Assembly: GCF_032854445.1 (NCBI RefSeq)
Contig: NC_088307.1
Span: forward strand, 18,426,017-18,490,016
Direction of reading: 5' to 3'
Source of the DNA: Liolophura sinensis
Lineage: Eukaryota; Mollusca; Polyplacophora; Chitonida; Chitonidae
DNA: 64,000 nucleotides
Shown piece by piece: positions 36,102 to 47,500 of the stretch. Under the pieces are notes generated by a model. The model was not told the origin of the DNA. It ran no database searches and saw only the letters and a program-made list of their open reading frames with translations. Position 1 is the stretch's first letter. Each line of letters starts with the position of its first letter. The position numbers were made by a program, and so were the translations under genes.

Positions 36102-36280
36102 GGGGCCTCCGTGGCTCAGTTGATTAGAGCGCTGGCGCAACGTAATTACCCAGGAGCCTCTCACAAATGCGGTCGCTGTAGGTTCAAGTCCAGCTCATTG
36201 ACTCCCATTCCGGCTGTACGTGGGAAGGTCTGCCTGGAACCTGCGGATGGTCGTGGGTTTACCCCTGGCAGAGCCCGGGG
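36102..36280 (+). mobile_element. SINE S1, 3'-truncated
   Basis: GGGGCCTCCGTGGCTCAGTT head, B box GGTTCAAGTCC, and the body as far as GAGCCCGGGG. It is directly downstream of the copy at 35930-36070. Confidence 0.88.
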
Positions 36281-38851
36281 TAAACTAACATTTCACCCTG
36301 AAAGGAAAAAAATTCCAGCTTGGCCCAGGATAAATCCACTAATAACGGACGAGCTATGGCTGCCATCACTCTACAGAATAAAGCTATTTCTCGATCTCCA
36401 CGTCTGAAGGCCGGACATTTGATCAACAACGTCCATAAGCAATAAACAAGATGAGGCTTTTCATAAAATCACAATTTCTTTCTACACCTGCAGTTAAAAA
36501 AATAATAACGAGTTGACAAGTCTCGTTTAATCAAGAAACGATGACGTTTTTGAAACAATTGGGTGAAAATACAGACATTGGCCAAATCCAGCACATGAAC
36601 TTTTGGCCTACCATGTTGAAACGTTACCTTAGCTCCCCAGGTTGACTGCGAAGTGTACGCAGCAATCTTTGGACCATCCAGCGTGAGGTTTTCTCACGGT
36701 AACTTCAGCATGGGAATCTACCGTATACCTGGTAAATATCATGTATCTGATGTGAAAATGAGGAGTAATGAAAATTACTTAGGTATATCTTAGATAGCAC
36801 TTTTTTACCTAATTCTGCTTAAGCCACTGTGCTAGGGGCGTGTAATTTGCTAATACATGTATTTATACTTTTACATGAACATTTAGAATAAAACCCTAAC
36901 TGACGTAAATTGACAAGAGGCCGTATTTCACCGCTTGCTCTATGCTTTTCGACTTAATAATATTACGAGTTTTCATTAAATTAGTAAACCTTACAGTCTA
37001 CATGGATACACAGGCGGCAGTGTGATGAATAGTACCTCCTCACATCTGACTTTCGTATGTAAGTCATTTCCAAAAAGCAGGGGTACTGAAATATACAGAA
37101 TGCAGAAAAAGAAACTTAAGCGAGAAGCAATGTGATAAATGGTAACTCCTAACATCTAACCGGTGAAGGCTCCTTTATTGCAGATCATGCAATGGCGACT
37201 CAGGTCCAAGATGTAATGATGATTAGCTTCATTGCTGCCATTGTCCTCATTGCCTCTCTTCTCACTGCTATAACTGGCTGGCTCGTACATCAAGTGGAAT
37301 TGAACCGTGCATAGTGCATGGACCAGATGCCCAGGTTAACGCTCAAGTTGGGGCATATTCCAAAAGCTTTGAGCCCTGCAACGTTACCTCCATTACCACC
37401 TACAACATGGGGGTCTCCTTTTTATCCAGATTTTACGGTAAAAATGATATTGTGATAAGACTTACAGGAGCGTATTGAAAGTTTAGGTGTGCCTTGAGAG
37501 TTGGTCAGCTGTGTTTTCTTTCTAAATGATAAGTTTATAAGTAGTTTCATGTGACCTGATATAATCAGGTATGTACTGGGTCAGAGTTCGAATCCCACTG
37601 ATGCAACATATAGACTGTTTTGTTCTGATTTAACATGAGCCTCATCGACAACTCACCCACATAATGAAGTCAGCTATGCTGTTATCTTGGGCACAAATTT
37701 GTTTCCTTTAACATCTATGTTCTTAATCAGATCTTATATGCCGTCAAAATGCTGCCGCCAGAAACTTCCATATTTGGAAATGGGTATAAACTATAAATAT
37801 CGCATACACCGGATATTATTTTCCTAAAAAAAGGGAAAAAAGGCTTTTCTTTTAGGGCATGAACAGCCCCAAGGTTTTGTAGAGGAAATCAAATACCACT
37901 TCAACCTGCACAAAGTTTATAAAAACAAGAACAGCTCCAATTTCACATGGCCCTAATAAGTTACATATATACATATCACCTGAGAACGTCAGAAAAAAGT
38001 AACCTTAAAATAATTTTTTAAAAAAATGTAGCTATAATTAAGGTGTACTAAATCCCCAGAGGGTTTCTTGTGACAAGATGAGGAAATATTAGGTATTTTC
38101 AGAGCTTCAAATGATATTCGTGTTACGGGGGCGGATTATTTCGAACAGGCCACGACATCTTTGATACATTGACATGCGGATTTTTATAGAACCGATGACT
38201 GTCAATATGACCCACACGTTGCCGACTATAGGCCTATTAGGTAGAATCTTTTGTCATCTTGGTCACGAAGAAGCTTTACATATACTGACCAAGCTTACAA
38301 ATAGGATACCCGTTAAATGAATGTTAAATCGAATTCTGACGATCAGAGAGTAAACCTGGAATGAAAGTGTCGAATTATTAGAATAATATATATAATATAT
38401 ATGATCTATTTTGGTTATGAGTGTGACCCGGATTTTTTTAGAATAATATAGAGTCTGACCTTGCATGGCTTCATGATCGCTTTTATATATATATATATAT
38501 ATATAATTTTTTTTGTTGTTGTTTTTTTCGCCACGTTGCATGTGGCTGAAACACAGCCATATCGATTGGATAACCCCAATCATTAATCAATAATTAAATG
38601 ATTTTTCTTCTTTATATGAGCCTGGGCTTTGAATAAATCCCTCACAGTCTATCTATAGGTGCGGTATTGAAACCGCCCCCTGTTCTGACTTTCCGCTAAC
38701 GAGATCTGAAGCAACACAGCTTCTGTCGGTTACGATAATATGTCGTATTGACTGGTCATATTTCAGGTATGGAGATAGTATCAATAAAATATTTCTTGCG
38801 AGTTGTAGAATTCCACAAATCGCACAGTGTGAACGTGACTTATCCTGTTAT
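36281..38851. other. Repeat-poor flank upstream of the peptidase gene
   Basis: Contains a plus copy of repeat C at about 36800-36960 (CCTAATTCTGCTTAAGCCAC) and (TA)n runs near 38386-38400 and 38483-38504. No gene recognised. Confidence 0.55.
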
Positions 38852-40275
38852 CATTGTACTAGTTGACACGGTAAATCACATCGTGACCGCGAATCAGAAT
38901 CGTTGTACTGGTTGACACGGTAAATCACATCGTGACCGCGAATCAGAATCGTTGTACTGGTTGACACGGTAAATCACATCGTGACCGCGAATCAGAATCG
39001 TTGTACTGGTTGACACGGTAAATCACATCGTGACCGCGAATCAGAATCGTTGTACTGGTTGAAACGGTAAATCACATCGTGACCGCGAATCAGAATCATT
39101 GTACTGGTTGACACGGTAAATCACATCGTGACCGCGAATCAGAATCGTTGTACTGGTTGACACGGTAAATCACATCGTGACCGCGAATCAGAATCGTTGT
39201 ACTGGTTGACACGGTAAATCACATCGTGACCGCGAATCAGAATCGTTGTACTGGTTGATACGGTAAATCACATCGTTACCGCGAATCAGAATCGTTGTAC
39301 TGGTTGACACGGTAAATCACTGCCTGATCACGAATCAGAATCGTTGTACTAGTCGACATGGTAAATTGTAGTGTGACCACAAATTAGAATCGCTGTACTA
39401 GTTGACACAGTACATGGCAGAGAGACCGCACATTAGAATCCTCGCTCTAGTTGACATGGTAAATCGCAGCGTGACGGCGAGTTAGATTCGTTGTTCTAGT
39501 TGACACGGTAAACTGCAGTGTGATGCGAATCAGAATCGTTGTAGTAATTGACACGGTAAACTGCAGTGTGACCGCGAATCAGAATCGTTGTAGTAGTTGA
39601 CACGGTAAACTGCAGTCTGACCGCGAATCAGAATCGTTGTAGTAATTGACACGGTGAACTGCAGTGTGACCGCGAATCTGAATCGTTGTAGTAATTGACA
39701 CGGTAAACTGCAGTGTGACCGCGAATCAGAATCGTTGTACTATTTGACAAGGTAAACTGCAGTGTGACCGCGAATCTGAATCATTGTAGTAATTGACAGG
39801 TTAAATCGCAGCGTGACAGCACATCAGAGTCGTTGTAATAGTTACACGGTAAATCAATACGTGACTGTGAATCAAAATCGTTGTACTAGTTGACACAGTA
39901 AATTGCAGTTTGGCCGCACATCAGAATTGTTGTACCACTTGACACGGTAAATCGCAGCCTCACCGCACATAAGAATCGTTATACTAAATGACACGGTAAA
40001 TGGCAGCGTGACCTCACATCAGATTCGTTGTACTAGTTCACACCGCAAACCGCAGCGTGAACGCACGCCAGAATTGTTGTACTAGTTGACACGGTAAATC
40101 ACCGGGTAACCGCACATCAGAGTCGTTGCACTAGTTGACACGGTAAATCGCAACCTGACTGCGGATCAGAATTGTGTACTAGTTGACACCGTAAATCGCA
40201 GAGTGTTCGCGAATCAGATTCGTTGCAGTAGTTGACACGGTAAATCTCAGCGAGACGGCGAATCAAAAATCGTTG
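38852..40275. repeat. 49-bp minisatellite, about 29 copies
   Basis: Unit ACTGGTTGACACGGTAAATC, then ACATCGTGACCGCGAATCAG, then AATCGTTGT. About the first nine units (38852-39310) are nearly identical. The remainder are diverged, with a second local expansion carrying CTGCAG at 39500-39790. Confidence 0.97.
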
Positions 40276-40455
40276 TTTCTCAATTCAAATAGGAGTGAAC
40301 GAACCAACTTGACATCCACAATAAAAAGCTATAGAATTCGTCTGGATAGTTATTGTGCTTTGAGTATCGGTCTTCTTACGGGAAACGGGGCGTCCATTTT
40401 GGTTGACGGCTGGTATACGAATGTCGGTTTTGAAGAAAAAAAATTAATGCTCCGG
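40276..40455 (+). repeat. Interspersed repeat B fragment, plus copy
   Basis: Contains GGTTGACGGCTGGTATACGA plus ATGTCGGTTTTGAAG, inverse of the blocks at 12195 and 26250. Confidence 0.6.
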
Positions 40456-40504
40456 GTTTAGCACAGTACTTATGTCCAAATTATCATCAATTAACATCAT
40501 TGCA

Positions 40505-40690
40505 GGTTTCTGACCTAATTCTACTTAAGCCATGGGGCCATGGGCGTTTATTTTCCAATTGTTTGTTAGAATTAAACCCAAATTGAGGTAAAACTGACAA
40601 GAGGCCTTATTTAACTGGTGGCTTGTGACTATTTGCCAGCTATCACTCTGTCGTCGCTGCTCTGGTTTTTCTCTATATCCTGTGCGCTTT
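40505..40690 (+). repeat. Interspersed repeat C, plus copy
   Basis: GACCTAATTCTACTTAAGCC through GACAAGAGGCCTTATTT to GCTGCTCTGGTTTT, matching 36800-36960 and the inverted copies at 31315 and 63115. Confidence 0.65.
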
Positions 40691-40699
40691 AATTATATT

Positions 40700-41000
40700 A
40701 ACAATTTTTCGGTCATATGACGACGAGGAGTCATTAGGTGTGTGAACATATTCTGTTTCAGAATATGGCAGGGCGAGTTCATGTCGTCAAAGTGCTGCCG
40801 CCATTTAAGTATCATGCCGAAGACACCAGGCATGACACCTCATCCAGTCACATTATATCTGCACCGGGCCAACCCCCTCGCTCTAACCTCTCAGTGCCAA
40901 GCGAGGCAGCAAAAAGTATCATTTTTAAGTCTTTGGTATGACCCGACCAGGGTTTGATCCCGGATCTCCCGACTTCGAGGCGGACGCCCGAATATCTGTT
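40700..41000 (-). mobile_element. SINE S4, minus strand
   Basis: On the minus strand: head GCGTCCGCCTCGAAGTCGGG, B-box-like GATCAAACC, a body with GGTGTCATGCCTGGTGTCTT, and tail ACTCCTCGTCGTCATATGAC. Head and tail match S2, the middle does not. Confidence 0.82.
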
Positions 41001-41167
41001 TTGACATGCACCTATAGATTATTTTGATTCATAGTTAGAACGGAGCTACTGTAAAACATCTGTCAGGCTGACTTCTGTTAAATTAGGGTATGTCTTTCAC
41101 ATACGTTTAACAGGTCGAACTCCTCAAACATTCAATCACATTCTCCATTTTTATAACGCTTTACAAC

Positions 41168-41290
41168 ACGGATGAATAGTTGTTGAACGCCGTGCTCAAA
41201 ACAACAGACTAGCAGGGAGAAAACCGATTTGCCCATGCAGTGTTAACCACTGACCTAGGGTAGGTACCTGTCAATCCTCCTACTGAAACC
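41168..41290 (-). mobile_element. SINE S3 fragment, minus strand
   Basis: TTGAACGCCGTGCTCAAAA followed by GGAGAAAACCG, inverse of the S3 3' region. Short and diverged. Confidence 0.45.
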
Positions 41291-41337
41291 AAAAACCTAG
41301 ACAGAATCTTCGAGAGCTGATTTGGAACACGCGACAC

Positions 41338-41485
41338 CGTGGTTAACGTGCCAGCACGGCCCATTGGTCAAGAAGCCTCTCACCAATGCGGATGCTGTGA
41401 GTTCAAGTGCAACTCATGCTGCCTTCCTCTCTGGCCGTTTATGGGAAGATCTTCCAGCAAGCTGCGGATGATCCTGGGTTTGAAT
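41338..41485 (+). mobile_element. SINE S1, 3'-truncated
   Basis: AAGAAGCCTCTCACCAATGC, GAGTTCAAGTGCAACTCATG and GCTGCGGATGATCCTGGGTT match the S1 body. Confidence 0.82.
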
Positions 41486-41557
41486 TTGTCACTTATGCAA
41501 TGGCGGTTAAGCAGCTTTATATGCGTGGTATACTGCAGATCCTTCCCACATCAGAGG

Positions 41558-41877
41558 TAGGCCTACAGACCGCACGCCAAATGTAGGCCCACAGACCGCA
41601 CGCCAAATGTAGGCCCACAGACCGCACGCCAAATGTAGGCCCACAGACCGCACGCCAAATGTAGGCCCACAGACCGCACGCCAAATGTAGGCCTACAGAC
41701 CGCACGCCAAATGTAGGCCCACAGACCGCACGCCAAATGTAGGCCCACAGACCGCACGCCAAATGTAGGCCCACAGACCGCACGCCAAATGTAGGCCCAC
41801 AGACCGCACGCCAAATGTAGGCCCACAGACCGCACGCCAGATGTAGGCCCACAGACCGCACGCCAAATGTAGGCCCA
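41558..41877. repeat. 26-bp minisatellite, about 12 nearly identical copies
   Basis: Unit GTAGGCCCACAGACCGCACG plus CCAAAT. Only a few C/T and A/G variants are seen, so the array is young. The minus strand is open in all frames only because the unit lacks stop codons. Confidence 0.97.
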
Positions 41878-41879
41878 CT

Positions 41880-42750
41880 GGTGTTAAAAAACTGGTGTTA
41901 AAAAAGTCGAAACTTTAGACTTTTTTCTCGAAATTTCGAACTTTTTTCTTTCGACTTACTTAAGTCATGCAGCTGGTACCGCGATAAGGAGCAAAGTATG
42001 CACACATACCTTGTGTTTTTCCGTATACCATCTAAAAGAGCTCTTTGCTCAAAGAGCGGGTTTGCATACATAACTGAGACAGGTTTGAACTCTCGTCGTG
42101 CCTTCTTGTTCATATTAACACTTCAAAACCAAATGTGTACAAGTTACACACAGACTGAACCAATTATATGGTTACAGGCCGAGTAAGAAAAGAACACTTC
42201 AAATTAACAAGGAATTAAAATCTTAAAATTTACTTCCTTCAAAAGATATGCACATCACGCAAACGAGGTAAACACGCTTTAAATCGGAATTCTTTCACCC
42301 ACAACATATCATTATATTTCTCCATGAAACACGAGAGAACGTTTAATAAACTCCTACCATAACATAACTGATCAAAGTCAAAGTTTATATATAATCTGGT
42401 ATAAATATAAAATAAAATATTATATACTTGTATTTACATTCCAAAGCACCTGTTTAACTATTTTATTGAAAGTATCTAAGACACATTAATTAAGACCTGA
42501 TTAAGTTCAGTATGGTGCATACCGGAACTCTTCACGTGCTCAAAGCATTTTCATACTTAATATTCTCACACTCAATATGTTTACATTTCCAACAATCTCA
42601 CTTTCCATATTTTCATATTTAACAATCTATTTCGGACGACAGCTCTGACTGTAGGATTTGAGCCCATGACATTGTGGTCATGAAAGGAAAATAAAAAGAT
42701 GGGCAGGCTGCCTGAAAGCTGACAAAAACAGCCAGACAACCACAAATATG
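41880..42750. other. AT-rich spacer
   Basis: A short imperfect palindrome of TCGAA/TTTTTTC motifs at 41905-41960. Otherwise nothing recognised. Confidence 0.5.
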
Positions 42751-42754
42751 AAAA

Positions 42755-43510
42755 TGACGGGCACAATGGAGAAGAACAAGGGCACAATGGAGGAGAAGGT
42801 ATAATGAAGAACAAGGGCACAATGGAGAAGAACAAGGGCACAATGGAGAAGAACAAGGGCACAATGGAGAAGGACAATGGTACAATGGAGAAGAACACGG
42901 GCACAATGGAGAAGAACAAAGGCACAATGGAGACGAACAAGGGCACAATGGAGGAGAAGGGCACAATGGAGAAGAACAAAGGCACAATGGAGAAGAACAA
43001 GGGCACAATGGAGAAGAACAAAGGCACAATGGAGAAGGACAATGGTACAGTGGGGAAGAAAAAGGGCACAATGGAAAAGAAGAAGGGCACAATGGAGGAG
43101 AAGGGTACAATGAAGAACAAGGGCACAATGGAGAAGAACAAGGGCACAATGGAGGAGAAGGGTACAATGAAGAACAAGGGAACGATGGAGAAGAACAAGG
43201 GCACAATGGAGGAGAAGGGTACAAGAAAGAACAAGGGCACAATGGAGGTGAACAAGGCTAACATGGAGGAGAACAAGGGATAATGGAGAAGAACAAAGAT
43301 ACAATGGAGGAGAACAAGGGTGCAGTGGAGAAGAACAAGAGTACAATGGAGGAGAACAAGGGTACAGTAGGGAAGAACAAGGGTACAATGGAGGCGAACA
43401 AGGGTATAGTGGAGAAGAACAAGCGTGCAATGGAGAAGAAGAAGGGTACAATGGAAAAGAACAAGGGTACAGTGGAGAACAAGAAGGGTACAATGGAGAA
43501 GAACAACCAC
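42755..43510 (+). repeat. 21/18-bp purine-rich minisatellite (MEKNKGT frame)
   Basis: About 36 units of ATGGAGAAGAACAAGGGCAC plus A, with 18-bp variants. Indels are mostly multiples of three, so 42804-43282 stays open as a repeat of MEKNKGT, MEEKGT and MKNKGT. A TAA at 43280 and a frame change lead into a second similar ORF (43283-43615). There is no splice signal, leader or domain to argue for a gene. The plus strand is almost all purine plus C. I treat it as a microsatellite-like array, with a low-complexity exon as the alternative. Confidence 0.9.
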
Positions 43511-44040
43511 CATGGTACACAAAAAAAAGAGCAAGAAAGGGGGCGATCATCCACGCGAAATTACATCCGCAAGGCATCAACAACAAACAAGTCACACTTC
43601 ACAAGCACAAAATGATTAAGACCTCATATACGAAATGTGGTCTCATATGATATATATCCACATTTTCAAGCTGAACATCCTTAAAAATGACAAAAAGCAC
43701 AAAATGTACAATATCTGAGAAAAATCAATCACGCTTCACGGAATCCCAAACGATATTTGAGGGAAAGCAAACAGTCATAGGAAAAAGCCCCAGGGTTTTA
43801 TGAGAAAATAGTCATTAAAGAAGAAATTGAAGTCAGATAAAAATGGTGAAGAAAATTGAATCGCTGGCACCAAAACATGCGCGAAGAACTTTCAAAGGAA
43901 TGGCTGCAGGCTTATAGGAATGAATCTTGATGGCTTGATTATTGAGTTCGAAAATAGTTTTCGATCTTTTAATTTTGTGTGTCTTCGTTCACTATGCACA
44001 AAATCACGTAATTCCACAGAAATTTGGCAGCGTAATATTA
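43511..44040. other. Spacer without recognised features
   Basis: AT-rich; nothing identified. Confidence 0.5.
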
Positions 44041-44180
44041 ATTAATTTATTTATTTGATTTGAGTTTTACGTCGTACTCAAGAATATTTCACTTAAACGA
44101 CGGCGGCAAACATTATGGTGGGAGGAAGCCCGGTGGAAACCCACGACCATCCGCAGGTTGCTAACAGACCTTCCCACGCG
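44041..44180 (-). mobile_element. SINE S1, minus strand, 5'-truncated
   Basis: TTTATTTATTTGATTTGAGT, GACGGCGGCAAACATTATGG and CGACCATCCGCAGGTTGCTA are the inverse of the S1 tail and body. Confidence 0.88.
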
Positions 44181-44499
44181 TCATATTAAAACCTGGGTAG
44201 AAGTCATTTCTCTGGACAATATTAAAAAGCATTTTTTTTTTACATAACTGACATCACTTTTGCAGCTTAACTAAATGGTGTATTTGGGGTGCAGTAAAGA
44301 AAGGGGCCGTCCATAAAGCACGCGCTTCTGTGCTGATTAGTATCATCGCTATGCACTGTAGAGTGACATCCCGAACAAGATACATTAGGCATCGCTGATG
44401 CTTGTCAGTGATATGTGCTGCCTGTGTAGACTGGCTAAACCAGTTCTCCATTCAGTCACAGCTGATCAGAATTGAAAATGGTAAATGCAGACGCTGTTG

Positions 44500-44553
44500 A
44501 TTTATTTGATTGATTTATCTGATTGGTGTTTTACGCCGGACTCAAGAATAGGC
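44500..44553 (-). mobile_element. SINE S1 tail fragment, minus strand
   Basis: GATTGGTGTTTTACGCCGGA plus CTCAAGAATAG: only the 3' end of S1 remains. Confidence 0.75.
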
Positions 44554-47500
44554 TCAATATTGGCCTATGTACTGTATAGATTATGGGATAAAGACACGTA
44601 AGTTGTAGTACACAATTCTCGGTGTTATGCGATTCTCATTTCACTTTGCTTTTAATGAAACAAAATTAAATAATAGAGAAGATGCCTGAAAATCGATTTA
44701 CTGTTTTAGACATGGAAATGTTCTGTTGTTAGCTCGTTGGTACATATCAATCAAAGCTTGAAAGACGTTATACTCGCAGGTGTACGCCAATACGCATAAG
44801 CCTATAATACTACTGAATGCATTACTGTCTTGTGGTCGCTATCTACATTTTATAAACCTGTATGCATCAACGTACTACGGCATTTTGTACCATATGGGTG
44901 CAGAGAGTTGGGAGGAGTTCGGAATTTGAGGGCGCGTACTTAATGGACAGGCTTTAAATGAAAATGCAACGTTAACGGTATGGCAAACTCATGGACGTGC
45001 TACATAGACGGTCCAAATGACAGCATCATTTGCTTCTGCAGTGCGTGTGAACTTTATATATGTTTTATGAGCACACGTACTCCGATAATTGTGACATACT
45101 AAAGGTCAGAGCAAATGATCTCGCAGCTTTGGACCGTCTTGATTCAGGCGGAAAGTAGTTTTTCCAGTTCCCCATTCTGCTGTATACATGCAAAAAATAT
45201 ATAGATACAATATCTGGGGTTTTGTCTTGGGTTGCATATACTAGTATATACATACATACATTGTGTTTAACATACACTATGTTTTGCAAAGCTATGTTTT
45301 GCGTAGTAATTACGTCGTTGTGATACCCTTGTGTAAATTGGAACAGAAAACACTTTGTTCGCCCTATATAGGGCATCATTGTTCCTAAATAAAAAATATT
45401 GAAATATTCCATCACACATGTATTTCATATAAAATGCCACATAAGACATTGTGGAAGACATGGAATATAGAAAAATAAGGATAGTTCTGGCAGTTCGTAT
45501 TGGTTCGTATTATCAGTGAAAAAAGTTCAGTCCCAAACAATTAATGTACTGTTACGTGTATTGTAACATAAAACATTGCAAAATTGGAACAGTTCACTTC
45601 GTTATTTACAGTTATAGTCGGTAACAATTAAAAATATCTATATAAAAAAATACCACATAAATTTTAAATATTTCAGCGAGTTACAGGGCTATATTTGTTA
45701 ACTGCTCTCTTCAATCGTGTTGATGACACTTCCAATTAGTACTAAGTTTTAAAAATTCTTGTGGCCGAATACTTAATCTGTACAATACTGAGTTAACAAA
45801 AGCGAAAGTAACAACATTTGACGCAAGTTACACATAAATCATTACCAAATTAACAACACTCTGACCAAGTTGACGCACACTTTCATGTGGATCGAGTCTT
45901 TCCACCAAGAGCACTCAATCTCCAAATTTCCTTCTGTTTCTTTTGCACCAGAAATGTGAGTAAGGCAAAAGTCTGACTGAATACAATTTATCGACGGGCT
46001 TCTGGTCCCATGAAAACAAAAATCTACCCATCTCATTCACCGAGATCAAGAGAAACCTTTTATCTCTGGAGTTAACTCCCTTGAAACGCAATGTTTAAAA
46101 CCAACACTGCTCACAGTATAACAATTGTATATAAAAGAAACAACTTTGCGTTCTTAGCATCTTTTAAACAGCAAGCACCTGAATTTCATTTTAAACACAA
46201 CGACTTTTTTTTGAACTTCATAAATATCCCAACACATACTAAATACCAACTTGGTCACCGTCCGATACAACTTTCTATTTATTTAACGTTTAACATCACA
46301 CATTTTCTGCATATGAATATTGTACGTTCGTGGTGTCCGATTGTGTGGTTTATGGGTGAGTTTAACAGCACTGCACCCACAGCAAAATCATGCACCATTC
46401 CAGGACAAACATAATAAACTGTCAAACAATAATACATCACACATTTTCACTTATTGCGAAAACATTTTTGGAAACAATGTATCAGGAATTTCCTGGAAAC
46501 AGGAAACAAGAAATTATTTGCTACATGTAGGAAAAACTCCGCAACAATAAAGAGAATGATTTGTTCTTAGTCACCCTATTATTTCACACAAGAGGGCAAA
46601 AACAGGAAACATCTGTTATGGATAAAATTAGTTTTTAAAAATTCCTTCCAAGCAAACTAAACTTTGGTTGAAAAGTAGTTAAAAATTCTTCATGAGTTTA
46701 TTTCAAAATACATATTAAATCATAACACATGCTACTATATATTTAAACCTTTATCACAAACAACTCACCCAGGAGGAAAACCTCTAAATATGTCTACATC
46801 CACATACATCTTATCACAAGTCACACATCACATTTGTATGTTTGCTTCAGTTATAACACCAGCTTATCCTTGGGTCTCTTTGTAGCACGTATGTCTAAAT
46901 GCTAACATATTCATAGTGCTGTCACACTCAAATGCCTTTTCAAAGACACCAGTCACTAGACAGGACACCTCATCTACTCCCTACATTATAGTGACACTGA
47001 TGTCTGCAATTCCTGGTCAATACCTTCATACTGTGATCCAAAACACTGAAATTGCAAGACTGCGATTTTAAAGTCTTGAAAAAACAAACAATATCCAAAT
47101 GGCAGTGGACCATAAATGATTTCACAAATATATCTGATCATATGTTTGGTTTGTTTGATCGCACATCCTCAAGGCACTCTTGGTACATTGCACTTTCCTT
47201 CCTTGAAACTCAACCTAGGGAAACATTTACAATTTATCACACCCATGCCAGTATTATATTGTGACTGGTCTATGGTGTCATGTCTGGTGTCTTTGTCATG
47301 GTATTCATATTACAGTGAGGCAGCATCATAAACAAGTTAGTGCTGCAGAACATGCAGGAGGAGGATACTGCTGTGATACATGTATGATATACACGTATGT
47401 ATCCAATGTTTAACCCATATAATCACACATAATTAGACCTACACAGAAATTTGGTTATGGGCATAGGTTTAGCCTGGGTGGTGTCTTGGTGTCTCTGAGA

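Noticed and set aside
35964..36407. 147-codon plus-strand ORF
   Set aside because: It is a translation of two SINE S1 copies.
41517..41878. Three overlapping minus-strand ORFs reading VGLHLACGLWAYIWRAVCGP
   Set aside because: The 26-bp array has no stop codons in any minus frame, so all frames stay open; no gene signal.
42581..43595. Long minus-strand ORFs (up to 317 codons) rich in Leu, Cys, Pro and Phe
   Set aside because: They are antisense readings of the 21-bp purine-rich array; the reverse strand simply lacks stop codons.
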